Of a stretch of DNA of 64,000 bases, positions 1 to 8,750 are shown one piece after another (the stretch's first letter is position 1; each line of letters begins with the position of its first letter). This DNA is from Mycobacterium sp. OAS707 (GTDB lineage Bacteria; Actinomycetota; Actinomycetes; Mycobacteriales; Mycobacteriaceae): assembly GCF_014873705.1 (NCBI RefSeq), contig NZ_JADBDS010000001.1, positions 1,922,001-1,986,000 on the forward strand, read 5' to 3'. Position numbers and translations under genes: made by a program. The notes under the pieces are model-generated. The model did no database searches, was not told the DNA's origin, and saw only the letters and a program-made list of their open reading frames with translations.

Positions 1-2049
1 GCAGTCCACCCGGGCCACCCCATGCCACAGGGTCACGATCTGCTTGTAGCGCAATACATCACCGATGCGACCGTCGATCACCAGCCGCTCACCGAGCGGA
101 CCGCGGTATGCCTGCACCGAAGCCGTCGCCGCGGAGGACGCGACGACCGGGCCCTTCGGCAACAGGTGCCACGGGCCCTCACCGGCCTGCGGATGCGCGG
201 GGTACTCCTCGTAGACGGCCAACTCGTTGCCGACCCTGCCGTCAGCGATCAGTTCGCGCTCGGACGCCACCTCCACCAGCGAGCCGACTCCGCCGCCGCG
301 CGCAGGGTCGACGGCGAGCCGGTAGTGATCGTTGCGAATCAAGTTGCCGTCCAACGGTTCCCAGCCAGACTTCGCTTCCCCGGCGGTGAGCACATACGAC
401 TGCCACCCCACCGAGGGCACATCCCTGGCCAGCCAGCTCACTGACCGCCCGCCGTGGTCGACATGCGCGGCAAGTTCGGCGCCGTCAGAGTCGACGACCC
501 GCACCCCCTCCCCCACAGGCCGTGAGAACCGCGCTGTCACCACGTCGGAGCGCTTGTGTGCCAACGGGTTCCACACCACCACCGAGCTGTCGACCGCACT
601 GGACAGCAGCCGCAGCGCGTTGTCGCGGGCGGTGGTGCCGAGTTGCCATGCGTCGCGCCAGCCGGTGAGGAGATCGAGGTACACCTGATCGGATTCCGAC
701 CCGGTGATCGCATCGTGGTGCGCGCCGTAGGCCAGTTGTACCCATGCCTTGGCCAACGCCGCCTGCGGATACGTCGCGCCGCCGAGCAGACCCGCGAACA
801 CCGCGAACCGTTCGGCATCGAGCACCGCGTCCTCGGCGGCCCTGTTGGCCTGCTTGGTGTCGATGTAGGACACGTGGCAACCCGTGTAGATCGGGTTCAT
901 GTCGCGGGTCTGCGGTGACGCCTCGATGCCGCGGTCGGCAAGCTCGCCCCGCACCGCGGCGAAGAACTCCCGCGGCAGCGCACACACAAACCGGGGCCAG
1001 GTGTAGCGCGCATTCCAATCCCGGTGGATATCGGTGACCCACTTGTTCGGTGGCGTGTAATCGGTGCCCACCGGCAGCAGCACGTTTCGGGTCAGCGCAA
1101 CCGTCTTCAGCGTCGTGAACAATTCATACGTCGCCTGCTCGGCCTCGGCCAGCGTCGCCGACGAGTCCATCCACCAGCCCGCGGAGTAGTGGGCAGGCAT
1201 GTAGTGCGTCAACAATCCGCGTCCCGACGGTGCGATCCACTCGAACTCACTGGAGAACTGCATGCGGCGCGGATCGCCGCCGCCGGCCACGGGCCCCCAC
1301 TGATGGTGTGGACCACGTGCCCATGAGCTGGATGTCAGCCCCGCGTCGGCGGCCATCCCCGGAAATTGCGGGTCATGGCCGAACACGTCGAGCTGCCACG
1401 CGGTGCTCGGGTCGGCGCCCATGATGTCGCGCTGAAAACCCATGCCGGCCACGAAGTTTCGGATCGTCGTCTCGGCGCTCGTCAGGTTGGTGTTCGGCTC
1501 GTTGTATGCCCCACCCATCACCTCAACGCGACCGTCGGCGATGAACCGGCGAAGGTCGTCGCGATCCTCAGGATGGGTGTCCCAGTACGGCTTGAGGTAG
1601 TCCACCTCGGCCAGCACGAACTTGTACTCGGGCTCGCGGCGGGCCATCTCGAGGTGCGCGCGCACCAGGTCGAAACCGTTGGTCTGACGGCAGCGGCCCG
1701 GCGGGTCCTCGCTCCACACACTGGTATAGGCGGCCTGCGTGTTCCACCAGACCGGGTCGTAGTGGAAGTGGCTGATCATGTACATGGTCCAGCCGGGCTC
1801 GGCGACGGTGAACACGAACGACGCGTCGCCGGCGCGGGCGGTTCTCTGCTCTCCCGGCGTGGGCCGTTCGACGCGAACCGGCACCTCGACGGCGCCGTCA
1901 CCCGGCGTGACTTCGGCCGAACCAGCCAGACCGTCGCCGTCAACGTGGATTTCGCCGACTCCGCCGGTGTAGTTGACCCGCACCAGTTGCAGTGGGTTGT
2001 CGGCGGGCCCGACGAAGAGTTCCGTCGACTCCGCGGAGATGACGTGCAC
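1..2049 (-). CDS. GH38 family alpha-mannosidase, C-terminus cut by the left edge
   Basis: Retaining alpha-mannosidase that hydrolyses alpha-mannosyl linkages; a cytosolic role is likely because no signal peptide is seen. The frame is open for 683 codons to the window edge. The family zinc motif is visible as HFHYDP at residues 94-99 (H96 and D98 fit the HxD pair). The likely nucleophile is D221 in WQLDVFGHDP, and the family motif AYGAHHDAITG lies near residue 444. The GTG at 2049 is the only possible start because an in-frame TAG lies four codons upstream. It sits 36 bp downstream of the EEP gene on the same strand, probably one transcript. From memory, M. tuberculosis Rv0648 is the counterpart and lies beside the lipG/mmaA cluster, as here at greater distance. 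Confidence 0.93.
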   Translation of the reverse strand, partial: MHVISAESTELFVGPADNPLQLVRVNYTGGVGEIHVDGDGLAGSAEVTPGDGAVEVPVRVERPTPGEQRTARAGDASFVFTVAEPGWTMYMISHFHYDPVWWNTQAAYTSVWSEDPPGRCRQTNGFDLVRAHLEMARREPEYKFVLAEVDYLKPYWDTHPEDRDDLRRFIADGRVEVMGGAYNEPNTNLTSAETTIRNFVAGMGFQRDIMGADPSTAWQLDVFGHDPQFPGMAADAGLTSSSWARGPHHQWGPVAGGGDPRRMQFSSEFEWIAPSGRGLLTHYMPAHYSAGWWMDSSATLAEAEQATYELFTTLKTVALTRNVLLPVGTDYTPPNKWVTDIHRDWNARYTWPRFVCALPREFFAAVRGELADRGIEASPQTRDMNPIYTGCHVSYIDTKQANRAAEDAVLDAERFAVFAGLLGGATYPQAALAKAWVQLAYGAHHDAITGSESDQVYLDLLTGWRDAWQLGTTARDNALRLLSSAVDSSVVVWNPLAHKRSDVVTARFSRPVGEGVRVVDSDGAELAAHVDHGGRSVSWLARDVPSVGWQSYVLTAGEAKSGWEPLDGNLIRNDHYRLAVDPARGGGVGSLVEVASERELIADGRVGNELAVYEEYPAHPQAGEGPWHLLPKGPVVASSAATASVQAYRGPLGERLVIDGRIGDVLRYKQIVTLWHGVARVDC

Positions 2050-2085
2050 GCCAAAACCCTACGGCGATCGGAGACCGTTGCGGCC

Positions 2086-2853
2086 TCAGGCCCGCGAAAT
2101 GTCGACGACCAACGCTCGATGATCGGAGATCGGCAGCCGCGGTGACGAGCATTCGTCGACACGCAGAGTCGTGTCATCGGTGAGGATGTGGTCGAGCTGG
2201 TGGCAGGGCTCGTCGGCCGGGAACGTCGTCGCCTCGCCCAGCGACGACATCCGTGTCCAGCGCCGAGGCGTCGGTGGATCCATGTTGAGATCGCCCATCA
2301 GCACCCGGGGGCCGGGGAAGCCACGCAGGTCACGAACCAACCGCCGCATCTGCACTCTGTTCCAGCCGGGCACGAACGACAGATGGGTGTTGGCGACGGT
2401 CAACGGACCGAGCGGGGTGTCGAGTCGAGCGACCATCGCCGCCCGCGGTTCCTCGTGCACGACCTGTACGCGTCGCGGTCCTGGCAGGTACATCGGAAAT
2501 CGCACCGGAATGCGCGGCAACCGCACGACCTGCCAGCTCTCGGCCAGATAGCGCGACAGCAAGGCGATTCCGTAGGCCGCGGTGCCCGGCTGCTCGCGAC
2601 CCGTCGCCGCCATCCACGTCGCTCCCGGCGTGCCGGAGATCGCGGCGACGAACCGGTGGCTCACCGCCCCCATCGCTTCGGCCGCGACCGCGGTCAGATC
2701 CGCGTTGCCCGACCGCGCCTGCTCCAGATCGACCTCCTGCAGCGCCAGGATGTCGGGATCCAGTTGCTTCACCGAGTCGACCAGCCTGTCCAGGTGCACC
2801 GCCCCGTCGTGAACGCTGCGACCGTGCAGGATGTTGAAGGTAGCCATCCGCAT
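2086..2853 (-). CDS. Endonuclease/exonuclease/phosphatase (EEP) family protein
   Basis: A 255-residue protein of the DNase I-like metal-dependent phosphoesterase fold. The family blocks appear in order: NILHGR near the N-terminus, LALQEVD (metal-binding Glu), ANTHLSF, GDLNMDP (Asp/Asn pair), LDHIL, and the terminal SDHRALV with the catalytic Asp-His. There is no signal peptide or membrane segment. The substrate cannot be told; the fold covers nucleases, inositol phosphatases and sphingomyelinases. The start may be ATG 2853 or ATG 2847. It is transcribed away from the nucleotidyltransferase gene, whose start overlaps its own, and runs into the alpha-mannosidase gene 36 bp downstream. Unlike the two other EEP proteins in the window, it has no N-terminal membrane anchor. 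Confidence 0.9.
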   Translation of the reverse strand: MRMATFNILHGRSVHDGAVHLDRLVDSVKQLDPDILALQEVDLEQARSGNADLTAVAAEAMGAVSHRFVAAISGTPGATWMAATGREQPGTAAYGIALLSRYLAESWQVVRLPRIPVRFPMYLPGPRRVQVVHEEPRAAMVARLDTPLGPLTVANTHLSFVPGWNRVQMRRLVRDLRGFPGPRVLMGDLNMDPPTPRRWTRMSSLGEATTFPADEPCHQLDHILTDDTTLRVDECSSPRLPISDHRALVVDISRA

Positions 2854-3436
2854 GGGTACTCAAGTACCCACGATGACGCTTTCCGATGTACCCGCCCGAA
2901 ACGACGAACTGCGCGACGCACTCAAGCGAGCCGCTTCGGCGCTGAAAGCACAGGGACCCGAGTTCGCGCTCGCGGGCAGCTACGCCCTGTGGGTGCGTGG
3001 CGGTCCCGAGCCCGTGCACGACGTCGACTTCGTCGTCGCCGAGGAGGATGCCGACACCGCGGCCAAGACGCTCGAGGAGGCGGGCTTTCGGATCGATCGC
3101 CCGCCAGAGGACTGGTTGTTCAAGGCATGCACGGGTGGCGTCGTCGTTGACGTGCTGCACCGACTCAACGGCGTCCCGGTCGACACGGCGACCATCCGCG
3201 GCGCCGACATCGTCGAGGTGCTCGCGATCGCGATGCCGGTGCTGCCGCCTACAAAGGTGCTGTCCGAGAAGCTGTCGTCGTTCAGCGAACATCACTGTGA
3301 CTTCGCCGCTCTGCTACCTGCCGTGCGAGCCGTGCGTGAACAGGTGAACTGGAATCAGGTCCGCAGCGCCACCGCTGACAACGACTTCGCCGCGGCGTTC
3401 CTCTTTCTCACCGACCGCCTCGGCATCACCGCTTAA
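2852..3436 (+). CDS. Nucleotidyltransferase-fold protein
   Basis: About 195 residues. The N-terminal half has the pattern of the minimal nucleotidyltransferase fold: GSYALWVRGG followed by HDVDFVV, whose two Asp residues fit the DxD metal site. The C-terminal half is helical. Such proteins transfer nucleotides to proteins, antibiotics or RNA, and some belong to toxin-antitoxin pairs, but no partner gene is visible here. The start is uncertain: ATG 2852 overlaps the divergent EEP start, while ATG 2873 (MTLSDVPARN) would leave the palindrome at 2854-2869 free as an operator. The stop overlaps the convergent WYL regulator by 4 bp. Confidence 0.8.
   Translation: MGTQVPTMTLSDVPARNDELRDALKRAASALKAQGPEFALAGSYALWVRGGPEPVHDVDFVVAEEDADTAAKTLEEAGFRIDRPPEDWLFKACTGGVVVDVLHRLNGVPVDTATIRGADIVEVLAIAMPVLPPTKVLSEKLSSFSEHHCDFAALLPAVRAVREQVNWNQVRSATADNDFAAAFLFLTDRLGITA
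2854..2869. promoter_or_regulatory. Perfect inverted repeat at a divergent start region
   Basis: GGGTACT and AGTACCC form a perfect 7-bp inverted repeat around a 2-bp centre. It lies exactly between the start codon of the minus-strand EEP gene (2853) and the ATG at 2873 that could start the plus-strand nucleotidyltransferase. Its position suits an operator controlling both genes. No regulator is assigned. Confidence 0.4.
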
Positions 3437-4389
3437 CCCGCCGCGTGCCGCAACCGCTCGGCCAGCGAGCCGACCGCCTGGATGACCTCTGGCGGCTCCA
3501 GCACCTCGAACTCGCAGCCCGGCAGCGCCAGATAGAAGACCATGCGCTCGGGATCATCCGCGCCTGCGGTCAGGATGCACGCGTCCGGCCCGTCTGCCTC
3601 GATGGTCACCGACGTCGGCGAGAAATGTTGAGCCACAACATGTTCAGGAGCCTGATAGCGCACCCGGGCAACGTATCGGTAAGGCGACGAACTGATCGAA
3701 TGCCGCACATAGGTCGCCGCGTCGGGTGCCTGCCGAGGCGTGAACGTACTGCCGAGCGCGCGCACGTCGGCCATCCGGTCCAACCGCAGGCTGCGCCAAT
3801 CCTGCCGGTCACGGTCGTAGGCAAGCAGATACCAGCGCCTGCCGGTCGTCACGAGTTGGTAGGGCTCCAGTCGCCGCTGGGTCGCGTCGCCTGCCCGCGA
3901 GACGTAGCCCGCGCTGACGTGCTCGCGGTCGCGGCATGCCCGCGCCAGCGTCATCAGCACCTCGGGTTCGACGGGTGAGTCCGAGTAGTTCGACGGCAGT
4001 GTCACCGTCGCGTCGTGCACCGCGGCCACCTGCGACCGCAGCCGCGCGGGCATCACCTGGTCGAGCTTGCTCAGCGCGCGCAACGCCGATTCGCCGACGC
4101 CGGCCACGCTGCCGCCAGCGGCCAGTCGCAGGCACACCGCCATCGCCACCGCCTCGTCGGGATCGAGCAGCAGCGGCGGCAGCGCTGCGCCTGCGCCCAG
4201 CTGATAACCACCGCCATGGCCCTTGCTGGCCTGCACCGGATAGCCGAGCTCCCGCAGCCGCTCCACATCACGGCGCACGCTGCGCGTCGTCACGCCGAGT
4301 CGCTCGGAGAGCTCCTCGCCCGTCCACACCCGGCGCGACTGCAGCAACCCCAGCAGCTGCAGCACGCGACTCGTCGTTTCGGACACCAC
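3433..4389 (-). CDS. WYL-domain transcriptional regulator with N-terminal HTH
   Basis: A 318-residue DNA-binding regulator. Residues 5-60 form a DeoR-type helix-turn-helix (GEELSERLGVTTRSVRRDVERL). The C-terminal half carries the WYL ligand-sensing domain (RRWYLLAYDRD, then RSLRLDRM). The WYL family includes ligand-responsive repressors and activators. The start is GTG 4389; the nearby ATG at 4397 is out of frame. It is transcribed away from two DinB-fold genes, and a perfect 21-bp palindrome in the 58-bp gap is the likely binding site for this protein. Autoregulation together with control of the DinB pair is the simplest reading. Confidence 0.92.
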   Translation of the reverse strand: MVSETTSRVLQLLGLLQSRRVWTGEELSERLGVTTRSVRRDVERLRELGYPVQASKGHGGGYQLGAGAALPPLLLDPDEAVAMAVCLRLAAGGSVAGVGESALRALSKLDQVMPARLRSQVAAVHDATVTLPSNYSDSPVEPEVLMTLARACRDREHVSAGYVSRAGDATQRRLEPYQLVTTGRRWYLLAYDRDRQDWRSLRLDRMADVRALGSTFTPRQAPDAATYVRHSISSSPYRYVARVRYQAPEHVVAQHFSPTSVTIEADGPDACILTAGADDPERMVFYLALPGCEFEVLEPPEVIQAVGSLAERLRHAAG

Positions 4390-4406
4390 TCCACCATGAC
4401 ACAGTC

Positions 4407-4427
4407 ATAGGACAGAACCTGTCCTAT
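4407..4427. promoter_or_regulatory. Perfect 9-3-9 inverted repeat, probable WYL regulator operator
   Basis: ATAGGACAG, a 3-bp spacer and CTGTCCTAT form a perfect inverted repeat. It lies between the divergent WYL regulator start (4389) and the first DinB-fold start (4448). The position and symmetry fit an operator bound by a dimer. Binding by the adjacent WYL protein is an inference. Confidence 0.7.
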
Positions 4428-4447
4428 ACCTCTGCCAGGCTGAGCTC

Positions 4448-4978
4448 ATGAGCGAATTGACCACCCATCTGGCCGACCAACTCGACTACCACTGGACCAA
4501 CCAGCTGCGCCCTCGGCTCGACGGCCTGACCGATGAGGAGTACTTCTGGCAGCCGGTGCCGGACTGCTGGACGGTGCACCCCGACGGCGCGATCGACTTC
4601 GCGTTCCCGCCGCCTGAGCCCGCGCCGTTCACGACGATCGCGTGGCGGCTGGCCCATGTCATCGTCGGTGTTTTCGCGATGCGCAACCATTCCCATTTCG
4701 GCGGCCCGCCCGCCGACTACGAGTCCTGGCACTATGCGACGGACGCGAAGACAGCGCTTGGCCAGCTCGACGATGCGTACAAGAATTGGATCGCCGGCGT
4801 CCACGGTCTGGATGACCAGGATCTGGCGCGTCCGATCGGACCTAAAGAAGGTCCGTGGGCTGAGCATTCGATGGCAGAACTCGTCCTGCACATCAACCGC
4901 GAGGCCATTCACCACGGCGCCGAAATCGCTTGCATCCGAGATCTTTACCTACACACCACCAACCGAGAGGGAAAGTAG
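4448..4978 (+). CDS. DinB-superfamily protein (first of pair)
   Basis: A 176-residue four-helix DinB/YfiT-type protein. The metal-binding His residues expected for the fold are visible as RLAHV near residue 76 and as the HH of IHHGAEI near the C-terminus. Actinobacterial members include metal-dependent thiol transferases and many proteins of unknown role. It starts 20 bp after the operator-like palindrome and ends 2 bp before a second DinB-fold gene, so the two form an operon. The adjacent divergent WYL regulator probably controls them. The small molecule detoxified or sensed is unknown. Confidence 0.88.
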   Translation: MSELTTHLADQLDYHWTNQLRPRLDGLTDEEYFWQPVPDCWTVHPDGAIDFAFPPPEPAPFTTIAWRLAHVIVGVFAMRNHSHFGGPPADYESWHYATDAKTALGQLDDAYKNWIAGVHGLDDQDLARPIGPKEGPWAEHSMAELVLHINREAIHHGAEIACIRDLYLHTTNREGK

Positions 4979-4980
4979 CA

Positions 4981-5592
4981 ATGCCAGGACAAGCCCCCAT
5001 CGTCGGCGACGAGCGCGACGCCTTGCGCGTCTTCCTCGAATACCACCAGGGCTCGTATTTCGCGGTTGCCTTCGGCCTTTCCGACGAACAAGCCCGCTCG
5101 ACGCCGTCAGTGAGCGAGTTGTCGATCGGCGGCCTGATCAAGCATGCGACCGGCGTTCAGCGCTCGTGGATGGAACGCGTCGCCGCGGCCCCCGACTTTC
5201 CGGCGAAGGACACCCGTCCCTTCGAAGAGATCGTCGCCGACTACCAAGACGAGTACGTCATGCGCGACGACGAGACGCTTGCCGAGTTGTTGGACAAGTT
5301 CAAGGCGCAGAACGCCGAAACGCTGCGCATCTTGGCGGCGACCGACCTCGACACCGCGGTGCCGGTGCCCAAGGATGTGCCGTGGTTCCCCAAGGACATC
5401 GACAACTGGACGGTGCGCTGGGTGATCCACCACTTGATCAACGAACTGGCCAGGCATGCCGGTCATGCCGACATCATTCGCGAATCCATCGACGGTGCAA
5501 CGCTTTACGAATTGGTGGCCGGAGTCGAAGGCTGGGAACCCACCGAGTGGATCAAGCCATGGCAACCTGCTGTCGACGTCACTGGTACGTGA
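4981..5592 (+). CDS. DinB/DUF664-like protein (second of pair)
   Basis: A 203-residue helical protein with conserved His positions of the DinB fold: IKHATGVQRSW near residue 54 and ARHAGHADIIRE in the C-terminal third. These match the DUF664 subset that includes mycothiol-dependent enzymes. The ATG at 4981 follows a GAGAGGGA ribosome-binding site and lies 2 bp after the preceding stop, so the genes are co-transcribed and probably translationally coupled. The 3' end overlaps the convergent GH31 gene by 14 bp. It is only distantly similar to the first DinB protein, so this does not look like a recent duplication. Confidence 0.88.
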   Translation: MPGQAPIVGDERDALRVFLEYHQGSYFAVAFGLSDEQARSTPSVSELSIGGLIKHATGVQRSWMERVAAAPDFPAKDTRPFEEIVADYQDEYVMRDDETLAELLDKFKAQNAETLRILAATDLDTAVPVPKDVPWFPKDIDNWTVRWVIHHLINELARHAGHADIIRESIDGATLYELVAGVEGWEPTEWIKPWQPAVDVTGT

Positions 5593-8500
5593 CCGTCACC
5601 GCGTCCTGAATCCTGCCTGCCGGCAAGGTGATTCGTAGGTTGCCGGTGGCGCTGTCCCACCCATAGTTCGACGGCGCCACCGTGCGGCCGTTTATCGTGA
5701 CACTGGCCGGAGCGGCGGCATGAAGCACTGAGATCGTCCACTGGCGCTCGCCTTCCTGGTCGCGGAAAGTGCCGTCGGTCGAATCGATTCGAATGGTGTG
5801 TGTGCCTGCATTCTCGGCGTAGTCGATCTTGGTGGTCGCACCGCGGCGGTTCCTGCCGCCTGCGCCGTCGTCCTCGTAGAGGGTGAAGGTCCCTGGCGCT
5901 CCTTGGGCGACGACGAGTGTGACGTTGCGCATCGGTGCGCCGCTGTAGGCCACGTCGGAGGTTCGCATCGGGATGATGGCGCCTGCTTTGACGAAGACCG
6001 GCATCGCGTCGAGACCGCTGGTGATCTGGTGCGTGGCGCCGCCCTGGACCGCCTCGCCGGTGAAGTAGTTCGTCCAGCTTCCTGGCGGAAACCACACCGA
6101 CCTGGTGACGCTGTCGCCGGGCGCGGTGATCGGAGCCACCAAAAGATCTGAGCCGAAAAGGTATTCGCTGTCGGCCGCCGCGTAGGCCTGCTCTTCGTGG
6201 GGATACTCCAGGTACAGCGGCCGCGCGATCGGCAGTCCGGTGCGGTTCGCGGTGTCGGCGAGGGTGTAGATGTAGGGCAGCAGGTTCTCACGCAGATTCA
6301 GGAATTTCTTCGCCGACTCCTTCGCGGCGACGCCGTACTGCCATGGCATCCGGTCGCTGTGGTCACCGTGCAACCGGTCGATCGGCTGGAACGTTCCCAG
6401 CTGCAGCCAGCGGACGTAGAGGTCGTCGGGCAGCTTCTTGGTGCGCCCCCCCGAGCCGTCGGTTTCGGAACCGACAAGCCCGGTCGCGTCGAGGAAGCCG
6501 CCGATGTCGTGGCTGACCGCTGCCATGCCGGTCGCGACGGATTCTGCTGGTGTCCAACCGACTTCGCCCGCCAGCGTGCCCCAGGTCGAGTAGGTGTCTC
6601 CGGTGAAATGAATGGTGGTGCGCTTGTCGGCCCATGGGCCGGTCGGCGTGCCGGCAGGCCCGACGTAGCCGCTGCTCTGCAATGAGCCGTAGGCACGGGA
6701 GAGCACGAAGCCGCGTCGGCCGTCCTTCTCCGCGGCCTCCGCGTACTGCTGGTTGATCCACGCGTCGGGCGTCGCTCCCGTAGGAGTCTGCGGACCGTCG
6801 CAACACGACCCCGGTGACCAGGGATCGCCGCCTGCGAGCCGGTTGTTCGCAACGGCCTGTACCTCTGCGAACCCCGGATTCGACTCGACGAGACTCGGGT
6901 GGACGTTGAAAACGGTATGCAGCCCTTGGGTATTGGCCCAATCGAGGAACCCTTCGGGCGACGGAAATTTCGGGGTGTCGAGCACCAGCACGTCGAGCGG
7001 GACGCCCTGGGCTCGAAACTGTGGAACGACCTCGGTCTGGAGACTGTCGGCGGTGCGGTCGTGGTCCTCCGAATACCAAACGCCGTAAGCCCATTGCGGC
7101 AGCAGGGCCGGGGGTCCGGTCAGAGTGGCGAGGTCGCCGAGGCCGCGCTGGTAGTCGTCGCCGTACCCGAACAGGTAGCCGTCAAGGTAAGCGCCCCGGT
7201 TTTCGGGCCGCGACGAAAGCTCGTTCGTCGTGGGGTCGAACATCGCCGACGCGGAATCGTCGAGCAGGTACCAGCCGTCGCGCTGCAACAAGCCCGGGGT
7301 GCTGGAGGGCATGGCGAGGTCGCCGTTGACGGTGTCGAAGCTGCGGCGATAGCCGCCAAGAGGGACATGTGGCGCAGGCGATTTCGCGCCTTGCGCGGTG
7401 ACGGCGACGGCATCCACGTTGACTCGGCACGCGTCGGCGCCCGAACACCCGAGAACGATGTCGTTGGTACCAGCCTTCAGGGCGACGGGCGCTTCCGCGG
7501 TGGCCCACGTGTTCCAGTCGGCGGTCGCAGGCAGCGCGACACTCGTCGACACGTCACCGATGCGAAGGGTCGCCGTGCGCGTAACCTGCCGCGCGTTCGC
7601 GTACCGGATATGAAGCGTGTAGAGCCCGTCGGCCGGAACGCCGACGGCGCGAATCAACAAGTCGGACTCCGGGTTCAGGTCGTTGACGAAGCCCGTGCCC
7701 GAATATCCTCGCCGATCACTGACGACCGTGGCCGTGCCCCGCAGCCCTGAGCCTTCGGCCTCACAGGTGACATTGAAACCACAGTCGACGAGCGGCTCGC
7801 GCGACAACTGCGGAGCTTGGGCACCCGGCGCGACGACAGCGACGGTGTCGATGTTGACCGCCCCGGAGTCCGATGTGTTCCGCGAAAGGCGCAACGTGTG
7901 ATGACCTTTGGCGAGATCGACGGGGATCGCGGCCGTTCGCCAGGTGTCCCAGTCCGCGGACGGCTCCAGGATCAGGGTCTGACTCGGGTATCCGTCGACG
8001 GCCAGGCTGAACGTGCGCGTCTGCTGCACTTCTTCGCCAAGCTGTGCGTTGGCATAACGGACGACGAATTGGTACCGGCCAGGCGAGTCTGCGTCGACAT
8101 CGGTCGTCAGGCCGTCTCCTGCGAACCTGAACCCGGCGAGGAACCCACCTCCGGAGTAGCCGCGGTGATCACGCTGGACTGCAGCTCCGGTCGGCGTGAG
8201 TTCCTCGGCCTCGCAGATGACGCCGACGACGCAGGTTGGTCGCTGCCACGGCGTCGCGGTCACGTTCTGGTCGCCGGACTTCAATTGCAGGATGAGGTTG
8301 CGTGGCGTGAATGGTCCTGAGTCGGTCTTGTATCGAAGGGTCATCGCGCTCGTGGCGATCGTCAGCCAGCCGTCGATTGAGGTCACCGTGTAATCGGCGG
8401 GTGCGAAGTTCCCCCGGCCGATCACGTTGAACGTCGGCTGATCGACGAACTTGCGGTCGCTCGCGTATTCGGTGCGGATCAGCGTCGGCGACAGGATCTG

Positions 8501-8647
8501 GAAGCGAGCCGAGCCTGCGGCTACAGTCGGAATTCGATGGTGTTCAGCGCCGGCGCCTCGGCGCACCGCGCATCCGGCCGCCCATGCCAGTGTCAGAACA
8601 AGCACAGCGGTCATCACGAAGGCAAGGGCACCGGAACGCGTCCGCAC
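5579..8647 (-). CDS. GH31 alpha-glycosidase lipoprotein with two inserted CBM6/35-like modules
   Basis: A 1022-residue exported alpha-glycosidase. The GTG at 8647 is preceded by a strong GGGAGAGAGG ribosome-binding site; a longer TTG start at 8686 is less likely. A signal peptide ends in a lipobox-like AAGC (Cys26). The N-terminal GH31 beta-sandwich is interrupted by two carbohydrate-binding-like modules at about residues 146-275 and 295-420, each with CEAE and RGYSG.GF motifs. The GH31 barrel follows, with GVWYSEDH, the acid/base motif FTGDTYSTW (Asp near 683) and SHDIGGF. The usual tryptophan-rich nucleophile motif is not recognisable; Asp617 in a CCDG context is the best candidate nucleophile. 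Substrate unknown, but likely an alpha-glucan or other alpha-glycoside at the cell surface. Confidence 0.9.
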   Translation of the reverse strand: MRTRSGALAFVMTAVLVLTLAWAAGCAVRRGAGAEHHRIPTVAAGSARFQILSPTLIRTEYASDRKFVDQPTFNVIGRGNFAPADYTVTSIDGWLTIATSAMTLRYKTDSGPFTPRNLILQLKSGDQNVTATPWQRPTCVVGVICEAEELTPTGAAVQRDHRGYSGGGFLAGFRFAGDGLTTDVDADSPGRYQFVVRYANAQLGEEVQQTRTFSLAVDGYPSQTLILEPSADWDTWRTAAIPVDLAKGHHTLRLSRNTSDSGAVNIDTVAVVAPGAQAPQLSREPLVDCGFNVTCEAEGSGLRGTATVVSDRRGYSGTGFVNDLNPESDLLIRAVGVPADGLYTLHIRYANARQVTRTATLRIGDVSTSVALPATADWNTWATAEAPVALKAGTNDIVLGCSGADACRVNVDAVAVTAQGAKSPAPHVPLGGYRRSFDTVNGDLAMPSSTPGLLQRDGWYLLDDSASAMFDPTTNELSSRPENRGAYLDGYLFGYGDDYQRGLGDLATLTGPPALLPQWAYGVWYSEDHDRTADSLQTEVVPQFRAQGVPLDVLVLDTPKFPSPEGFLDWANTQGLHTVFNVHPSLVESNPGFAEVQAVANNRLAGGDPWSPGSCCDGPQTPTGATPDAWINQQYAEAAEKDGRRGFVLSRAYGSLQSSGYVGPAGTPTGPWADKRTTIHFTGDTYSTWGTLAGEVGWTPAESVATGMAAVSHDIGGFLDATGLVGSETDGSGGRTKKLPDDLYVRWLQLGTFQPIDRLHGDHSDRMPWQYGVAAKESAKKFLNLRENLLPYIYTLADTANRTGLPIARPLYLEYPHEEQAYAAADSEYLFGSDLLVAPITAPGDSVTRSVWFPPGSWTNYFTGEAVQGGATHQITSGLDAMPVFVKAGAIIPMRTSDVAYSGAPMRNVTLVVAQGAPGTFTLYEDDGAGGRNRRGATTKIDYAENAGTHTIRIDSTDGTFRDQEGERQWTISVLHAAAPASVTINGRTVAPSNYGWDSATGNLRITLPAGRIQDAVTVTYQ

Positions 8648-8750
8648 TGCGATAGCCTCTCTCCCCCAAGAAGCCCGGAACAGCAAAGAACATAGACTAG
8701 CGGAAAACAGACTGATCAGGCGTAGATCAGCAAATCGTTATAGGAATTGT

